DNA of 64,000 bases, taken from NCBI RefSeq assembly GCF_029589495.1, contig NZ_JAAIVF010000001.1, positions 1,302,001-1,366,000 of the forward strand. The letters run 5' to 3'. The notes below the pieces were generated by a model that was not told where the DNA came from, searched no databases, and saw only the letters and a program-made list of their open reading frames with translations. This document shows, in pieces, positions 41,497-50,905 of the stretch. The stretch is from Speluncibacter jeojiensis (GTDB lineage Bacteria; Actinomycetota; Actinomycetes; Mycobacteriales; Mycobacteriaceae). Position 1 is the first letter of the stretch; every line of letters begins with the position of its first letter. A program made the position numbers and the translations under genes.

Positions 41497-42686
41497 GCAA
41501 CAACGACGTCGCCGTCCTCGGTGTCGGCATGCACCCGTGGGGCAAGTGGGGCCACTCCTTCGTCAAGTACGGCGTCGCCGCGGCGCGCACCGCGCTCGAC
41601 GACTCCGGCGTCGACTGGAACGACGTCGACCTGATCGTCGGCGGCGAGACCGTCCGCAACGGCTACGGCGGCTACGTCGCGGGTGCCACGTTCGCGCAGG
41701 CACTCGGCTGGAACGGCGCCCGCGTCGCGACCTCCTACGCCGCGTGCGCCACCGGCGCGCAGGCCCTCGACACCGCCCGCGCCCGCATCCTCGCGGGCCT
41801 GTCGGACGTCGCGCTCGTCGTCGGCGCCGACACCACCCCGAAGGGTTTCCTGGCGCCCGTCGCCGGCGAGCGCTGGGACGATCCGGACTGGCTGCGGTTC
41901 CGCCTGATGGGCATGACGAACCCGGCATACTTCGCACTCAACGCCCGTCGTCGCATCGACCTGTACGGGGCCACGGCCGAGGACTTCGCCGCGGTGAAGG
42001 TCAAGAACGCCAAGCACGGCCTGTCCAACCCGAACGCGCGCTACCGTAAGGAGGTCTCGGCCGCCGACGTGCTCGCGTCGCCGGTGGTCGCGGACCCGTT
42101 GCACCTGCTGGACATCTGCGCCACCTCCGACGGCGGCGCGGCGATCATCCTCACCTCGATGGAGTACGCCCGCAAGAAGGGCATCGCCGATCCCGTTCGG
42201 ATCAAGGCGATCTCGACGGTGACGCCGACATTCCCGCAGACCATCATGGACATGCCGAACTTCTCCACCGAGTCGGCGTCCGCGGTCCCCGCGCCGGAAC
42301 GCACCTTCAAGGAGTCGATCGGCGACGCCGCCTACGAAGAGGCCGGCATCTCCCCCGAGGACGTCGACGTCGCCGAGGTGTACGACCTGGCCACCTCCGT
42401 CGAACTCGACTGGATCGAGGACCTGGGGCTGTGCAAGCGTGGCGAGGCCGAGCACCTGCTGCGTGCCGGTGACACCACGATCGGTGGCCGGATCCCGGTC
42501 AACCCGTCCGGCGGCCTGGCCTGCTTCGGCGAGGCCGTGCCCGCGCAGGCGCTCGCGCAGGTCTGCGAGCTCACCTGGCAGTTGCGCGGTCAGGCCGAGG
42601 GCCGGCAGGTCGAGGGCGCACGCGTCGGCATCACCGCGAACCAGGGCCTGTTCGGCCACGGCTCCTCGGTGATCGTCTCCGTTTAA
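41493..42686 (+). CDS. SCP-x-type thiolase/aldolase
   Basis: This 397-residue member of the lipid-transfer-protein thiolase group has the cysteine in SYAACATGAQAL (C85), the GVGMHPWGKWG opening and NPSGGLACFGEAVPAQ and TANQGLFGHGSSVIVSV near the end. Enzymes of this type (Ltp2, Ltp3, Ltp4) cleave the steroid side chain by retro-aldol or thiolytic reaction, together with a DUF35 protein. It is coupled to its DUF35 partner by an ATGA overlap. Confidence 0.9.
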   Translation: MSNNDVAVLGVGMHPWGKWGHSFVKYGVAAARTALDDSGVDWNDVDLIVGGETVRNGYGGYVAGATFAQALGWNGARVATSYAACATGAQALDTARARILAGLSDVALVVGADTTPKGFLAPVAGERWDDPDWLRFRLMGMTNPAYFALNARRRIDLYGATAEDFAAVKVKNAKHGLSNPNARYRKEVSAADVLASPVVADPLHLLDICATSDGGAAIILTSMEYARKKGIADPVRIKAISTVTPTFPQTIMDMPNFSTESASAVPAPERTFKESIGDAAYEEAGISPEDVDVAEVYDLATSVELDWIEDLGLCKRGEAEHLLRAGDTTIGGRIPVNPSGGLACFGEAVPAQALAQVCELTWQLRGQAEGRQVEGARVGITANQGLFGHGSSVIVSV

Positions 42687-42696
42687 GGTCTTCCGC

Positions 42697-42751
42697 CGAA
42701 CGGGCGGTTGTCGGGCACCGGCCGCACGGCCACCCGGCAACCGCCCGTTCG
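42697..42751 (+). terminator. Terminator after the thiolase gene
   Basis: A 19-bp stem with one mismatch (CGAACGGGCGGTTGTCGGG against its complement at 42733-42751) follows 11 bp after the stop and ends in TCTTT. Confidence 0.8.
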
Positions 42752-42799
42752 TCTTTCGGGAGTAGCTTGGGTTCGCCGTCGTCGATCCAGGAGCCCCTC

Positions 42800-43162
42800 G
42801 TGCCGCACACCGAACTGCTCTTCTCCTACGGCACGCTGCAGTTGCCCGAGGTCCAGCTGGCGACCTTCGGGCGGCACCTCGACGGACGTCCGGCCGCGAT
42901 CGCCGGCTACTCCTCGTCGGAACTCGTCATCACCGACCTCGAGGTGATCGCGCGCAGCGGCAGCGACCGGCACCCGGTGCTGCGGCCCGCGGCGCCGGAC
43001 GCGCGCATCGCGGGCACCGTCTACGAGATTTCCGCGACCGACCTCGCAGCCGCCGACGACTACGAGGTCGACGACTACGTCCGCGTAACCGTGCGGTTGG
43101 ACACCGGCGAGCAGGCCTGGGTGTACGTGTTCGCCGAGGACCCGGGCGTCACCTCTGAGTGA
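42800..43162 (+). CDS. Gamma-glutamylcyclotransferase-like protein
   Basis: This 120-residue protein has the GGCT/AIG2 motif FSYGTLQ at the N-terminus and TVYEISATDLAAADDYEVDD with the acidic catalytic region, as in gamma-glutamyl-amine or glutathione-cleaving cyclotransferases. GTG at 42800 has CCAGGAG six bases upstream; a longer frame from 42767 has no support. Confidence 0.82.
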   Translation: MPHTELLFSYGTLQLPEVQLATFGRHLDGRPAAIAGYSSSELVITDLEVIARSGSDRHPVLRPAAPDARIAGTVYEISATDLAAADDYEVDDYVRVTVRLDTGEQAWVYVFAEDPGVTSE

Positions 43163-43202
43163 CGGTGACCCACCGGGTCTCCCGCTCCGGCTATTTGCCG
43201 AA

Positions 43203-43208
43203 TATACT
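43203..43208 (+). promoter_or_regulatory. Likely -10 element of fdxA
   Basis: TATACT fits a TANNNT -10 box in an AT-rich patch about 95 bp before fdxA; no strong -35 is visible. Confidence 0.45.
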
Positions 43209-43301
43209 TCCTCTAAATGAGGCAACTGACCATGACGGCTGCGGTGGACCGCAGCCCGAGAGGCCCGAGGAGACGCTGCCCCGACGAGAAGGGACGCTGA
43301 C

Positions 43302-43652
43302 GTGGCGTACGTGATTGCGGAACCGTGCATCGACGTGATGGATCGGGCCTGCGTGGAAGAATGCCCGGTGGACTGCATCTACGAGGGCGGACGGGCGCTC
43401 TACATCCACCCGGACGAGTGCGTCGACTGTGGGGCATGCGAACCGGTCTGTCCGGTCGAGGCCATCTTCTACGAGGACGACGTCCCGGACCAGTGGGGCG
43501 AATACGTCACCGACAACGCGCACTTCTTCGCCGACACACTCCCCGGCGCCGACGGCCCGTTGGACTCCCCGGGAGGCGCCGCGAAGGTCGGCCCGACCGG
43601 CCGCGACACCGAACTCGTCGCCGGCTTCCCGCCCCGGGAACAACAGGCCTGA
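43302..43652 (+). CDS. fdxA: 7Fe ferredoxin FdxA
   Basis: This 116-residue ferredoxin carries one [3Fe-4S] and one [4Fe-4S] cluster. Cysteines lie at C9, C17, C21 and C25 and, for the second motif, C40, C43, C46 and C50 (CVDCGACEPVCPVEA). The C-terminal extension is typical of FdxA. It may donate electrons to P450s, including the stand-alone one in this window; this is an inference. A hairpin terminator follows. Confidence 0.95.
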   Translation: MAYVIAEPCIDVMDRACVEECPVDCIYEGGRALYIHPDECVDCGACEPVCPVEAIFYEDDVPDQWGEYVTDNAHFFADTLPGADGPLDSPGGAAKVGPTGRDTELVAGFPPREQQA

Positions 43653-43745
43653 ACCTGCCGGTTCCTGTCATTCGTTTGAATGAATCTCGGCGCGCCGAGC
43701 AGGCGATGTGACCCGCCACAGCAGCCGCCGGTACCGGCCACAAGC

Positions 43746-43776
43746 CCGACGCCCCCACCCCAGGTGGGGGCGTCGG
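43746..43776 (+). terminator. Terminator after fdxA
   Basis: A perfect 14-bp stem (CCGACGCCCCCACC) with a 3-base loop (CCA) lies 94 bp after fdxA. No T-tract follows. Confidence 0.75.
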
Positions 43777-43949
43777 CGTATCGGCAGGAAAAGGCGCATC
43801 GCGGGCCGCAGTCCCCGAAACATCCACGGCCGAAGCCGGTTTCACGACCTGCAGCCTTGCACACGACAAGGCCTGCGCAGGGACACTGTGATCTACTCCT
43901 CGAAATTCTTTGCGCCCCAGCATCCCACGAGGGGAAGAGGAGTATCCGG

Positions 43950-45707
43950 ATGAAGCCCTCATTGAGAGCACTGCTGGCCGCGACGGCCGGCACCGCCGTC
44001 ATCGCCGGACCACTGGCACTGACGACCACCGCGACTGCCGCGCCGTCCGACGTCAGCTTCAAGGCATCCTGCATCGCCGGATCCATCATCGGCGACCAGA
44101 AGCGCATCACCGACAACACCATCACCATCGACGCTCCCGCGAAGGTCGAGCCGGGCCAGGAGTTCACCTTCCGGCTGCAGCCGAGCGCTACGTCGTACCC
44201 GGACAAGGACTCCGGGGCGACGACCACCAACCTGTCGCGACTCAAGATCGACTACGAGATCCCGGACAACGCCACCTTCGTCAGTGCCGGAGTGGTCCCC
44301 GGCACCGCGGTCGGGCTCGACAACGTCGCCCCGAACGTGCTGCGCGTCAACGATTCCGGAAACGTCGATGCGAACGGAACGATCATCCGCCTGTCCGGGA
44401 ACAACGAGCTGATCGGCAACAGCCCGAGCTCCAACGCAAAGGCCGAGGGCGGCATCCGCGTCCCCAAGACCAAGAAGAACCTGGACGGGACGACCAACTC
44501 CGCCGGTGAGACCTGGTTCCGGCTGCCGGCCGTCGAGGTAACGATGAAGGCCGGGCCGTCGGGGACGATCCAGCCGAAGGTGCGCACCTCGGGGGCCGCC
44601 GCCACCCAGGGCGACATGGCCAACTTCAGCACCCAGCTGGCCAAGGCCTCCCTGCTCGGCACCCAGTGGGCGCCGACGCGCTGCTCACCGCGTGATTCGG
44701 ACGGCGGCCCGCTCAACGCCGGCGCGGGCCCGCTGGCCACGATCGCCATCGAGTCGTCCGATCAGGCCACCACCACCACGCTGGCGGCGCCGCAGGACGC
44801 CACGACCGGGCAGGAGATCCAGCTCTCCGCCACCGTCGCGCCGGCCCCGACCGGCGGCAAGGTGCAGTTCAAGGACAACGGCGCCCCGCTCGGTGGCCCG
44901 GTCGACCTGGCGAACGGGAAGGCGACACTGCCGCACACCTTCACCTCGGCGGGTGATCACAGCATCACCGCCGAGTTCGCGGGTGTCGCCGGCTTCACCG
45001 GATCCGCCTCTACCGCGACCACTGTCACGGTCAAGGACCCGGCACCGGTCGACAAGAACACCACCACGACCGTGATGGTGCCGGGTTCCGCGAAGACCGG
45101 CACCCCGGTCACGCTGCGGGCCACCGTCACCGTCGCCGGTGCCACCGACCCTGCCACCACCGGCACGGTTCAGTTCCAGGAGAACGGATCCCCGCTCGGC
45201 ACCCCGGTAAACGTAACCGGCGGCGCGGCCGAGATCGAGCACACCTTCACAACCACCGGTGACCACAGCATCACCGCCGTCTACTCGGGCGGCGCGGGCT
45301 TCACCGGCTCGACCTCGCAAGCCGGCACCGTTTCGGTGACCGCGCCCGATCCGACCGACGTCGCGACCACGATCGTGCTGAGCGCGCCGTCATCCGCCAC
45401 CAAGGGCGTCGCCGTGGACCTGACCGCCACCTTGACCCCGGCGACCGTCACCGGCGGCACCGTCCAGTTCCTCGACGGCACCACCGCGCTCGGCAGCCCG
45501 GTGGCGGTGACCGACGGCAAGGCCGTGCTGCACCAGGCGTTCACCGCCACCGGTGACCGCAAGGTGACCGCGGTGTACAGCGGCGCACCCGGATTCAAGG
45601 GCTCGACCTCGCAGGCGGTGACCGTGACGGTCGCCGGCGGCGGAACCGGGGGCGGCGGAACCGGCAGCCTGCAGAACATCCTGGGCGGATTCGGCAGCTC
45701 CAAGTAG
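43950..45707 (+). CDS. Secreted protein with three Ig-like repeats
   Basis: This 585-residue protein has a signal peptide (residues 1-31, ending TATAAP) and an N-terminal beta-rich domain with cysteines (SCIAGSIIGDQK; APTRCSPRDSDG). Three repeats of about 90 residues follow from residue 269 (each with GxVQFxxxG, HTFTxxGDHSITAxxxG), of the Big_3 or Ig-like type, and a short glycine-rich tail. It is a surface or adhesion protein. GAGGAG precedes the ATG. Confidence 0.88.
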   Translation: MKPSLRALLAATAGTAVIAGPLALTTTATAAPSDVSFKASCIAGSIIGDQKRITDNTITIDAPAKVEPGQEFTFRLQPSATSYPDKDSGATTTNLSRLKIDYEIPDNATFVSAGVVPGTAVGLDNVAPNVLRVNDSGNVDANGTIIRLSGNNELIGNSPSSNAKAEGGIRVPKTKKNLDGTTNSAGETWFRLPAVEVTMKAGPSGTIQPKVRTSGAAATQGDMANFSTQLAKASLLGTQWAPTRCSPRDSDGGPLNAGAGPLATIAIESSDQATTTTLAAPQDATTGQEIQLSATVAPAPTGGKVQFKDNGAPLGGPVDLANGKATLPHTFTSAGDHSITAEFAGVAGFTGSASTATTVTVKDPAPVDKNTTTTVMVPGSAKTGTPVTLRATVTVAGATDPATTGTVQFQENGSPLGTPVNVTGGAAEIEHTFTTTGDHSITAVYSGGAGFTGSTSQAGTVSVTAPDPTDVATTIVLSAPSSATKGVAVDLTATLTPATVTGGTVQFLDGTTALGSPVAVTDGKAVLHQAFTATGDRKVTAVYSGAPGFKGSTSQAVTVTVAGGGTGGGGTGSLQNILGGFGSSK

Positions 45708-45720
45708 GCGAAACCCCAGC

Positions 45721-45753
45721 GTGTGGCCCCGTCGGATGCCGGCGGGGCCACAC
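45721..45753 (+). terminator. Terminator after the Ig-repeat gene
   Basis: GTGTGGCCCCG (45721-45731) pairs with CGGGGCCACAC (45743-45753) across an 11-base loop, 13 bp after the stop. Confidence 0.75.
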
Positions 45754-45806
45754 CCGTGCGCGGGCGCGCGGTTCCCGATCGGGCGCAGACGTGAGAGGCT
45801 GGACCG

Positions 45807-46427
45807 GTGCCGGGCCCTGTCAGGCGTCCTCTCGGCTCACCGCTTCGCCGGGCGGTGGGCTCGCTGGCGCGGACCGTCGGCTGGCCTCTGCTGCTGCTTC
45901 CACTGATCGTCGGCGCAACGGTGTTCGTGCTGGTGGACCCGCATTTCCGGCTGTCGATGGCGACCCCGCGGACCACCCCGTCGGCGGTGGTCCACCAATC
46001 CTCCGCGGATTCCGTCGTCGGTGCCGACGCCGCCGCCTGTCTGGCCAACCAGAGCCCGCAACTGGTACTGGTGAGCATCTCCCGGCAGCGCGCGTGGATG
46101 TGCGCGGGAACCCGCACCGTACACGCGACCGCGGTGACCACCGGCGACGTGCTCAGCGGCGACGGCACCCCCACCGGCACCTGGGCGATCGAGGCGAAGC
46201 AACCCGACCGCTGGTTGAGCGGGCCCGGCTATTCGGACTTCGTGCACTACTGGATGCCGTTCCACGACGACTTCGGATTCCACGACGCGGACTGGCAGAC
46301 GATGCCGTTCGGCGACGTCGGCTACCGGTCCGAGGGCTCACACGGCTGCGTGCACCTGCCCGAGGCGGCGATGTCGTGGCTGTACAACTGGGCCGAGGTG
46401 GGAGCCGGCGTCACCATCGTCCAATAG
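45807..46427 (+). CDS. L,D-transpeptidase, membrane-anchored
   Basis: This 206-residue YkuD-type enzyme has an N-terminal anchor (GWPLLLLPLIVGATVFVLV) and the catalytic SHGCVHLP with cysteine C181. It makes 3-3 cross-links in peptidoglycan. Its GTG start and short body suggest a small member of the family. A second L,D-transpeptidase lies at 47435-47929, on the other strand. Confidence 0.88.
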   Translation: MPGPVRRPLGSPLRRAVGSLARTVGWPLLLLPLIVGATVFVLVDPHFRLSMATPRTTPSAVVHQSSADSVVGADAAACLANQSPQLVLVSISRQRAWMCAGTRTVHATAVTTGDVLSGDGTPTGTWAIEAKQPDRWLSGPGYSDFVHYWMPFHDDFGFHDADWQTMPFGDVGYRSEGSHGCVHLPEAAMSWLYNWAEVGAGVTIVQ

Positions 46428-46454
46428 TCAGCGTCGTCCGATGGTGGGGCCGGA

Positions 46455-47375
46455 TCAGCCCGGCTTGACCACGGTCGTGAGACTGATCAGCTCTGGCCGC
46501 AGATGACCGGTGTCGGACGACGCGGGACGCGCCGGACGCCCCAGCGAGGTCAGGTACTCACTCAGCGACGTCGCCTGGCCGGTCCAGCCACGGTCGGCGA
46601 ACCATTGCACCGCTTCGTTTCTCGGCTCGTTGTAGATCAGTGTCGCCCAGTCGGCGTTGCGTTCCGTCGTGGCGGTGACGTCCGTCGGCGCCGTCATCTC
46701 CGCGTAGTCCGCCGCCGGGATCGGCTTCATCTCCTCGACGCCGAGCCGGCTTCCCGCGGCGGACTGCGTGTCGATGCGCGCGAACAGGTCGTCCTGCGCG
46801 TCCGGGGTCAGATAGATCAGCAGCCCCTCGGCGATCCATGCGGAAGCATCCGACGGTTCGAAGCCGTTGGCGCGCAGCGGTGTCCACCAGTCCTCACGTA
46901 GGTCGACGGCAACTTCGCGGCGTTCGGCGCGGGGGGTGTCGCCGTGCGCGGTGAGCACGGAGCGCTTGAACTCGAGCACCGGTTTACGGTCGAGTTCGTG
47001 GATGACGGTGCCCGCCGGCCAGTCCAACCGATACGCGCGGGCGTCGAGGCCCGCGGCGAGCAGCACGATCTGCCGGACCCCCGCCTGGGCGGCTGCGTGG
47101 AAGTAGTGGTCGAAGTAGCGGGTCCGCGCCGCCTGGAAGTCCTGGAACTGCAGTCCGAAATCGGTACTGCGGAGCGGATGGTCGCGGGTCTGCTCCGGAT
47201 CCGCGTCGAACAGTTGCGCCCAGTCGCCTCCGGCGGCCCGACAGAACACCTCGGCGAACGGGTCCACGGCGAGCGGATGTTCCTGCCGCGCCGCCAGTCC
47301 GCGGGCAGCTGCGACGAACAGCGCCGTGGCCCCGACGCTCGTGGTGATGTCCCATCGATCTCTCGCGGAACGCAT
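46455..47375 (-). CDS. SAM-dependent methyltransferase, TIGR00027 family
   Basis: This 306-residue protein has DRWDITTSVGATALFVAAAR, then QIVLLAAGLDARAYRL, IHELDRKPVLEFK and WIAEGLLIYL. It is a paralogue of the gene at 32312 (similar order, several changed residues). The start at 47375 fits the family; an upstream ATG at 47429 would add 18 residues. Confidence 0.9.
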   Translation of the reverse strand: MRSARDRWDITTSVGATALFVAAARGLAARQEHPLAVDPFAEVFCRAAGGDWAQLFDADPEQTRDHPLRSTDFGLQFQDFQAARTRYFDHYFHAAAQAGVRQIVLLAAGLDARAYRLDWPAGTVIHELDRKPVLEFKRSVLTAHGDTPRAERREVAVDLREDWWTPLRANGFEPSDASAWIAEGLLIYLTPDAQDDLFARIDTQSAAGSRLGVEEMKPIPAADYAEMTAPTDVTATTERNADWATLIYNEPRNEAVQWFADRGWTGQATSLSEYLTSLGRPARPASSDTGHLRPELISLTTVVKPG

Positions 47376-47434
47376 GAATTCACCGTACGCGCGCGGATGC
47401 CGATCGCTCAATGCATGCGCGTCAGGCATGCGCG

Positions 47435-47929
47435 TCAGCCGGTGACGGTGACCGGATCGCCTACGTGGACGTTGTCGAAGAACCACTGGGCGTCGGCGGG
47501 ACTGAGATTGATGCAGCCGTGACTGACGTTCTCGTGTCCCTGCTGCGCGACCGACCACGGCGCGGAATGCACGAACACCCCGTCCCAGGTGATCCGCACC
47601 GCGTTGTCGACGTCCAGACGGTAGCCCTCCGGCGAATCGACGGGCACGCCGTAGGTCGACGAGTCCATCACCATTTGCGGGAATTTCTCGAGTACAGGGA
47701 ACGTGCCGAGCGGTGTCTCGTGGCCGGGCTTACCCATCGACGCGGGCATCACCCGCGCAACGTGGCCGCCGATGCTGACCGTGAGCTGATGCGTCGAAGT
47801 GTTTGCGACAGCGACGAATCCGTCACCCGAATCCGCCTGCGCCGGTAGGGCGAACAAGCAGGCAAGCAGGACCGCAAACACGATGATGAGCGGGAACCGC
47901 AGCGAGCGTCTCGTGTTCTCCACGGCCAT
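47435..47929 (-). CDS. Secreted L,D-transpeptidase
   Basis: This 164-residue protein has a signal peptide ([20 protein letters not shown], ending AQA) and a short YkuD domain with [20 protein letters not shown] (catalytic cysteine C139). It is similar in size to minimal mycobacterial transpeptidase domains and probably remodels peptidoglycan. It lies just upstream of the methyltransferase gene on the same strand. Confidence 0.88.
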   Translation of the reverse strand: MAVENTRRSLRFPLIIVFAVLLACLFALPAQADSGDGFVAVANTSTHQLTVSIGGHVARVMPASMGKPGHETPLGTFPVLEKFPQMVMDSSTYGVPVDSPEGYRLDVDNAVRITWDGVFVHSAPWSVAQQGHENVSHGCINLSPADAQWFFDNVHVGDPVTVTG

Positions 47930-48041
47930 CCACCCCCTTCGCGGGCGCGACGATGTCCTCCGATGAGTCTAGTCCCGCAACGGATCCGCGAACACCCCCC
48001 GTCGAACGAGGCATCACGATCACGGCGCCACCTCTCGCTGC

Positions 48042-48076
48042 GCGGGCGGGCGGCGGGCGGGCGGGCGGGCGGGCGG
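48042..48076. repeat. GGGC/CGGG tetranucleotide repeat
   Basis: About eight copies of the CGGG-type unit, with one irregular step, lie directly upstream of the lipoprotein start. The plus strand is G-rich and could form a G-quadruplex in the leader. Confidence 0.85.
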
Positions 48077-48082
48077 TGGAGC

Positions 48083-48763
48083 ATGATTGTCGTCATGATC
48101 GACTCTCGCAGAGGAGCCGTCGCGGCCGTCATCGCCGCCGCCTCGCTCACCCTCGCAGGCTGCGGCCCGTCCGGCGGCCACGCCGCACCCGCCGGCTCAA
48201 GCATTCCTGTCACACAACAGCTTTCGACGGCAGCGGTGTCGGTCGGGGGTGCGCTCGCCGTCGGACCCGGGCCGCAGACCGCGTACACGGTGGCCGCGCA
48301 GCCCGCCGCCGGGTCGTGCCACTACCGGCACACCGTCGACGGCCAACCGCTTCCCGACCCCGGCTGCACTCCCGGGGCGACCAATCCCCGCGTGACATCG
48401 GGCGACCTCGCGTCGACGATCTGCCGCTCCGGATACACGAGCTCGATCCGACCGCCCGCGTCGATCACCGGTCGCGAGAAGTCCGCCGACGCGCGGTCGT
48501 ACGGCTACACCGCCTCGCTCCACGACGCCGAGTACGACCACCTGATCAGCCTGGAACTCGGCGGCGACCCGAACGACCCGCGCAACCTCTGGGTCGAGCC
48601 GCCGTCACCGGGCCATCAGCCCGGCGCCGGCGTGAACAACCCGAAGGACAAGGTGGAGAACACCCTGCACTCGCTGGTCTGCTCGGGACAGGTGCCGCTC
48701 GCGGCCGCGCAGTCCGCGATCGCCACCGACTGGACGACCGCGCTGCACACCGTCGGCCACTGA
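48083..48763 (+). CDS. Lipoprotein with HNH-like motif
   Basis: This 226-residue protein has a lipobox (LTLAGC, cysteine C27), so it is probably anchored outside the membrane. The C-terminal part has an HNH-like pattern: DHLISLELGGDPNDPRNLWV and then NNPKDKVENTLHSLVCSGQV. That is seen in secreted phage or bacterial HNH nuclease-like proteins. Nuclease activity is not shown. The start could also be the ATG 12 bases downstream. A repeat of CGGG units sits just upstream. Confidence 0.7.
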   Translation: MIVVMIDSRRGAVAAVIAAASLTLAGCGPSGGHAAPAGSSIPVTQQLSTAAVSVGGALAVGPGPQTAYTVAAQPAAGSCHYRHTVDGQPLPDPGCTPGATNPRVTSGDLASTICRSGYTSSIRPPASITGREKSADARSYGYTASLHDAEYDHLISLELGGDPNDPRNLWVEPPSPGHQPGAGVNNPKDKVENTLHSLVCSGQVPLAAAQSAIATDWTTALHTVGH

Positions 48764-48770
48764 CCCGGTG

Positions 48771-48793
48771 CGGGCGTCCGGACCGGACGCCCG
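48771..48793. terminator. Terminator between convergent genes
   Basis: CGGGCGTCCGG and CCGGACGCCCG are separated by one base. The hairpin lies between the lipoprotein gene and the convergent MFS gene. Confidence 0.65.
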
Positions 48794-48799
48794 TCGCGT

Positions 48800-50248
48800 T
48801 CAGGCCCGCGTCGGCACCGCGGTGTCGTCCTGGGCCACGGCCGCCGGGTCGTGGCGGCGCGGGCCCGGGATGGCCAACGTGACCAGCGCGGCGATCACCG
48901 CGACACCACAGCCGATCAACAGCCCGGTGCGGAAGCCCGCCTCCGTGGGCAGCGCGTAGCCACCGACCTGAACGGTCATGTGCGACAACACGACACCGAC
49001 GACGGCGGCCGACACCGAGGTGCCGAACGCACGCATCAGCGTGTTGACGCTGTTCGCCGAGGCGGTCGCTGATTGCGGTACACCGGACATGATCAACGCC
49101 GGCATGGCGCCGTAGGCCAGTCCGATGCCCGCACCGCACACCGCGGTCACCACCATCAGGCCCCACGCCGATCCCATCAGCGGCATCGACAGCCCGTAAC
49201 CGGCCGCGATCACCAGGCAGCCGATGAACAGGGTGACCTTCGGCCCGTACACCGACGAGATCCGGCCGCCGATCGGCGAGACCGCCATCATCATCAGCCC
49301 GGACGGTGCCATCCACAGGCCCATGGCCAACATCGACTGTCCCAGACCGTATCCCGTCGATTCGGGCAGCTGCAGCAGCTGCGGGAGGATCAGCGACTGC
49401 GCGTACATGGAGAAGCCCACCACGATCGAGGCGACGTTGGTGAGCAACACCTGCCGGCGCGCGTTCACCCGGAGGTCCACCAGCGGATCCCGGGTGCGCA
49501 GTTCCCACCAGCCCCACGCAGCCAGCACGAGGACGGCCGCCACGAACAGCCCGACGACGGCACCGCTCCCCCAGCCCCAGTCGGCGCCCTTGGACACCGC
49601 GAGCAGCAGGCACACCAGTCCCACGCCGACACCGAGCGCGCCGAGGACATCGAAACGTCCCGGGGTGCCGTCGTCCGGGTCGGCGGGGATGATCACGGCG
49701 ATCAGCAGGGCGGCGACCGCACTGAGCGCGGCGGTGACCCAGAACAGCACCCGCCAGTTCGAGTTCTCCGCGACCGCGGCGGCGAACGGCAGGCCGAAGG
49801 CGCCACCGATGCCCATCGAGGCACTCATGACCGCGATCGAGGAGTGCAACCGCTGCGGCGGAATCAGGTCGCGCATCACGCTGATCCCCAGCGGGACCAG
49901 GCCTCCGCCCAGTCCCTGCAGCGCGCGCCCGGCGATCATCGGCAGCAACGCCCCCGACAACGCGCAGACGATCGAGCCGACGATCAGCGGCACCGTGCAG
50001 ATCAACATCATCCGGCGCTTGCCGTAGAGGTCGCCGAGGCGGCCGATCACCGGCGTGGCCACCGCGCCCGCCAGCAGGGTCACCGTGATCACCCACGACG
50101 CATTCGAGGCGCTGGTGTCGAGGATGTGCGGCAGATCGCCGATCAGCGGGATCACCAGGGTCTGCATGAGTGAAGCGACGATGCCGGCGAAGGCCAGCAC
50201 CGCGACGAGTGCGCCCGGCTTCACCTGGGGCGAGGTGGTCGTGTCCAC
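48800..50248 (-). CDS. MFS transporter, DHA2 type
   Basis: This 482-residue protein has about 14 membrane segments. It shows SNASWVITVTLLAGAVATPV, RLGDLYGKRRMMLI (loop 2-3) and MIAGRALQGLGGGLVPLGIS (segment 4). It is divergent from a MarR regulator with a tandem 18-bp operator between them, so it is probably a regulated drug-efflux pump. Confidence 0.88.
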   Translation of the reverse strand: MDTTTSPQVKPGALVAVLAFAGIVASLMQTLVIPLIGDLPHILDTSASNASWVITVTLLAGAVATPVIGRLGDLYGKRRMMLICTVPLIVGSIVCALSGALLPMIAGRALQGLGGGLVPLGISVMRDLIPPQRLHSSIAVMSASMGIGGAFGLPFAAAVAENSNWRVLFWVTAALSAVAALLIAVIIPADPDDGTPGRFDVLGALGVGVGLVCLLLAVSKGADWGWGSGAVVGLFVAAVLVLAAWGWWELRTRDPLVDLRVNARRQVLLTNVASIVVGFSMYAQSLILPQLLQLPESTGYGLGQSMLAMGLWMAPSGLMMMAVSPIGGRISSVYGPKVTLFIGCLVIAAGYGLSMPLMGSAWGLMVVTAVCGAGIGLAYGAMPALIMSGVPQSATASANSVNTLMRAFGTSVSAAVVGVVLSHMTVQVGGYALPTEAGFRTGLLIGCGVAVIAALVTLAIPGPRRHDPAAVAQDDTAVPTRA

Positions 50249-50271
50249 AAGATTTCTCCTTCGAGTCTTCG

Positions 50272-50307
50272 ATGTGGTTTATACACATTATGTGGTTAAT
50301 ACACAAT
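50272..50307. promoter_or_regulatory. Tandem 18-bp operator repeat between MFS and MarR genes
   Basis: Two adjacent 18-bp units, ATGTGGTTTATACACATT and ATGTGGTTAATACACAAT, differ at two positions. Each has TGTG...CACA dyad arms, typical of MarR sites, and they lie between the divergent genes. Confidence 0.75.
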
Positions 50308-50343
50308 ACGTGCGTTGCCCACATCGGTAGGATCGGGTGACCC

Positions 50344-50829
50344 GTGGACGCAAAGGAACGGCATCGATTCGACATGGACGACTCCACCAGCCTGATCGAG
50401 TTCGAGACCATGCTGCTCGGGCGTCACCTGAACTGGCACACACCCAACCCGCACCGCCAGACCGGGCACCTCGATCGCAGCGCGTACACCTTGCTCGGCC
50501 GACTCGATGTGCAGGGGCCGATGTCGATCGGCGAGCTCAGCGACGCCTTCGGGCTGGACGCCTCGACGCTCAACCGGCAGACCCGCACCCTGCTGCGCGA
50601 CGGACTGGTTGAGCGCATCCCCGACCCCGCGGGCGGTGTTGCGCGCAAGTTCCGCGCCACCGCCGAAGGGGAACGCCTCCTGTCCCTCGAGCGCGCCGCC
50701 AACGTCAGCGGCGTGGAGCAGATCGTGGCGCAGTGGGAACCCGAAGACGTAGCCACGCTCGGCGCCTTGCTCAAACGCTTCAACACCGACATCGAACGGC
50801 TCGCCGGGCGGCCCTGGCCGCGGCCCTGA
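50344..50829 (+). CDS. MarR-family regulator
   Basis: This 161-residue protein has a winged helix (YTLLGRLDVQGPMSIGELSD, then DASTLNRQTRTLLRDGL and a wing at PAGGVARKFRATAEGE). It faces an MFS gene across two operator repeats and probably represses both. The GTG at 50344 is used; an ATG at 50374 is an alternative. Confidence 0.88.
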   Translation: MDAKERHRFDMDDSTSLIEFETMLLGRHLNWHTPNPHRQTGHLDRSAYTLLGRLDVQGPMSIGELSDAFGLDASTLNRQTRTLLRDGLVERIPDPAGGVARKFRATAEGERLLSLERAANVSGVEQIVAQWEPEDVATLGALLKRFNTDIERLAGRPWPRP

Positions 50830-50905
50830 GTCACGCGGGGTTCCCGGCCCCGACGCGGGGGCCTAGCCTGGAATCAGCCTTGTCCGCGGCGGATCGGAGG
50901 CACCG

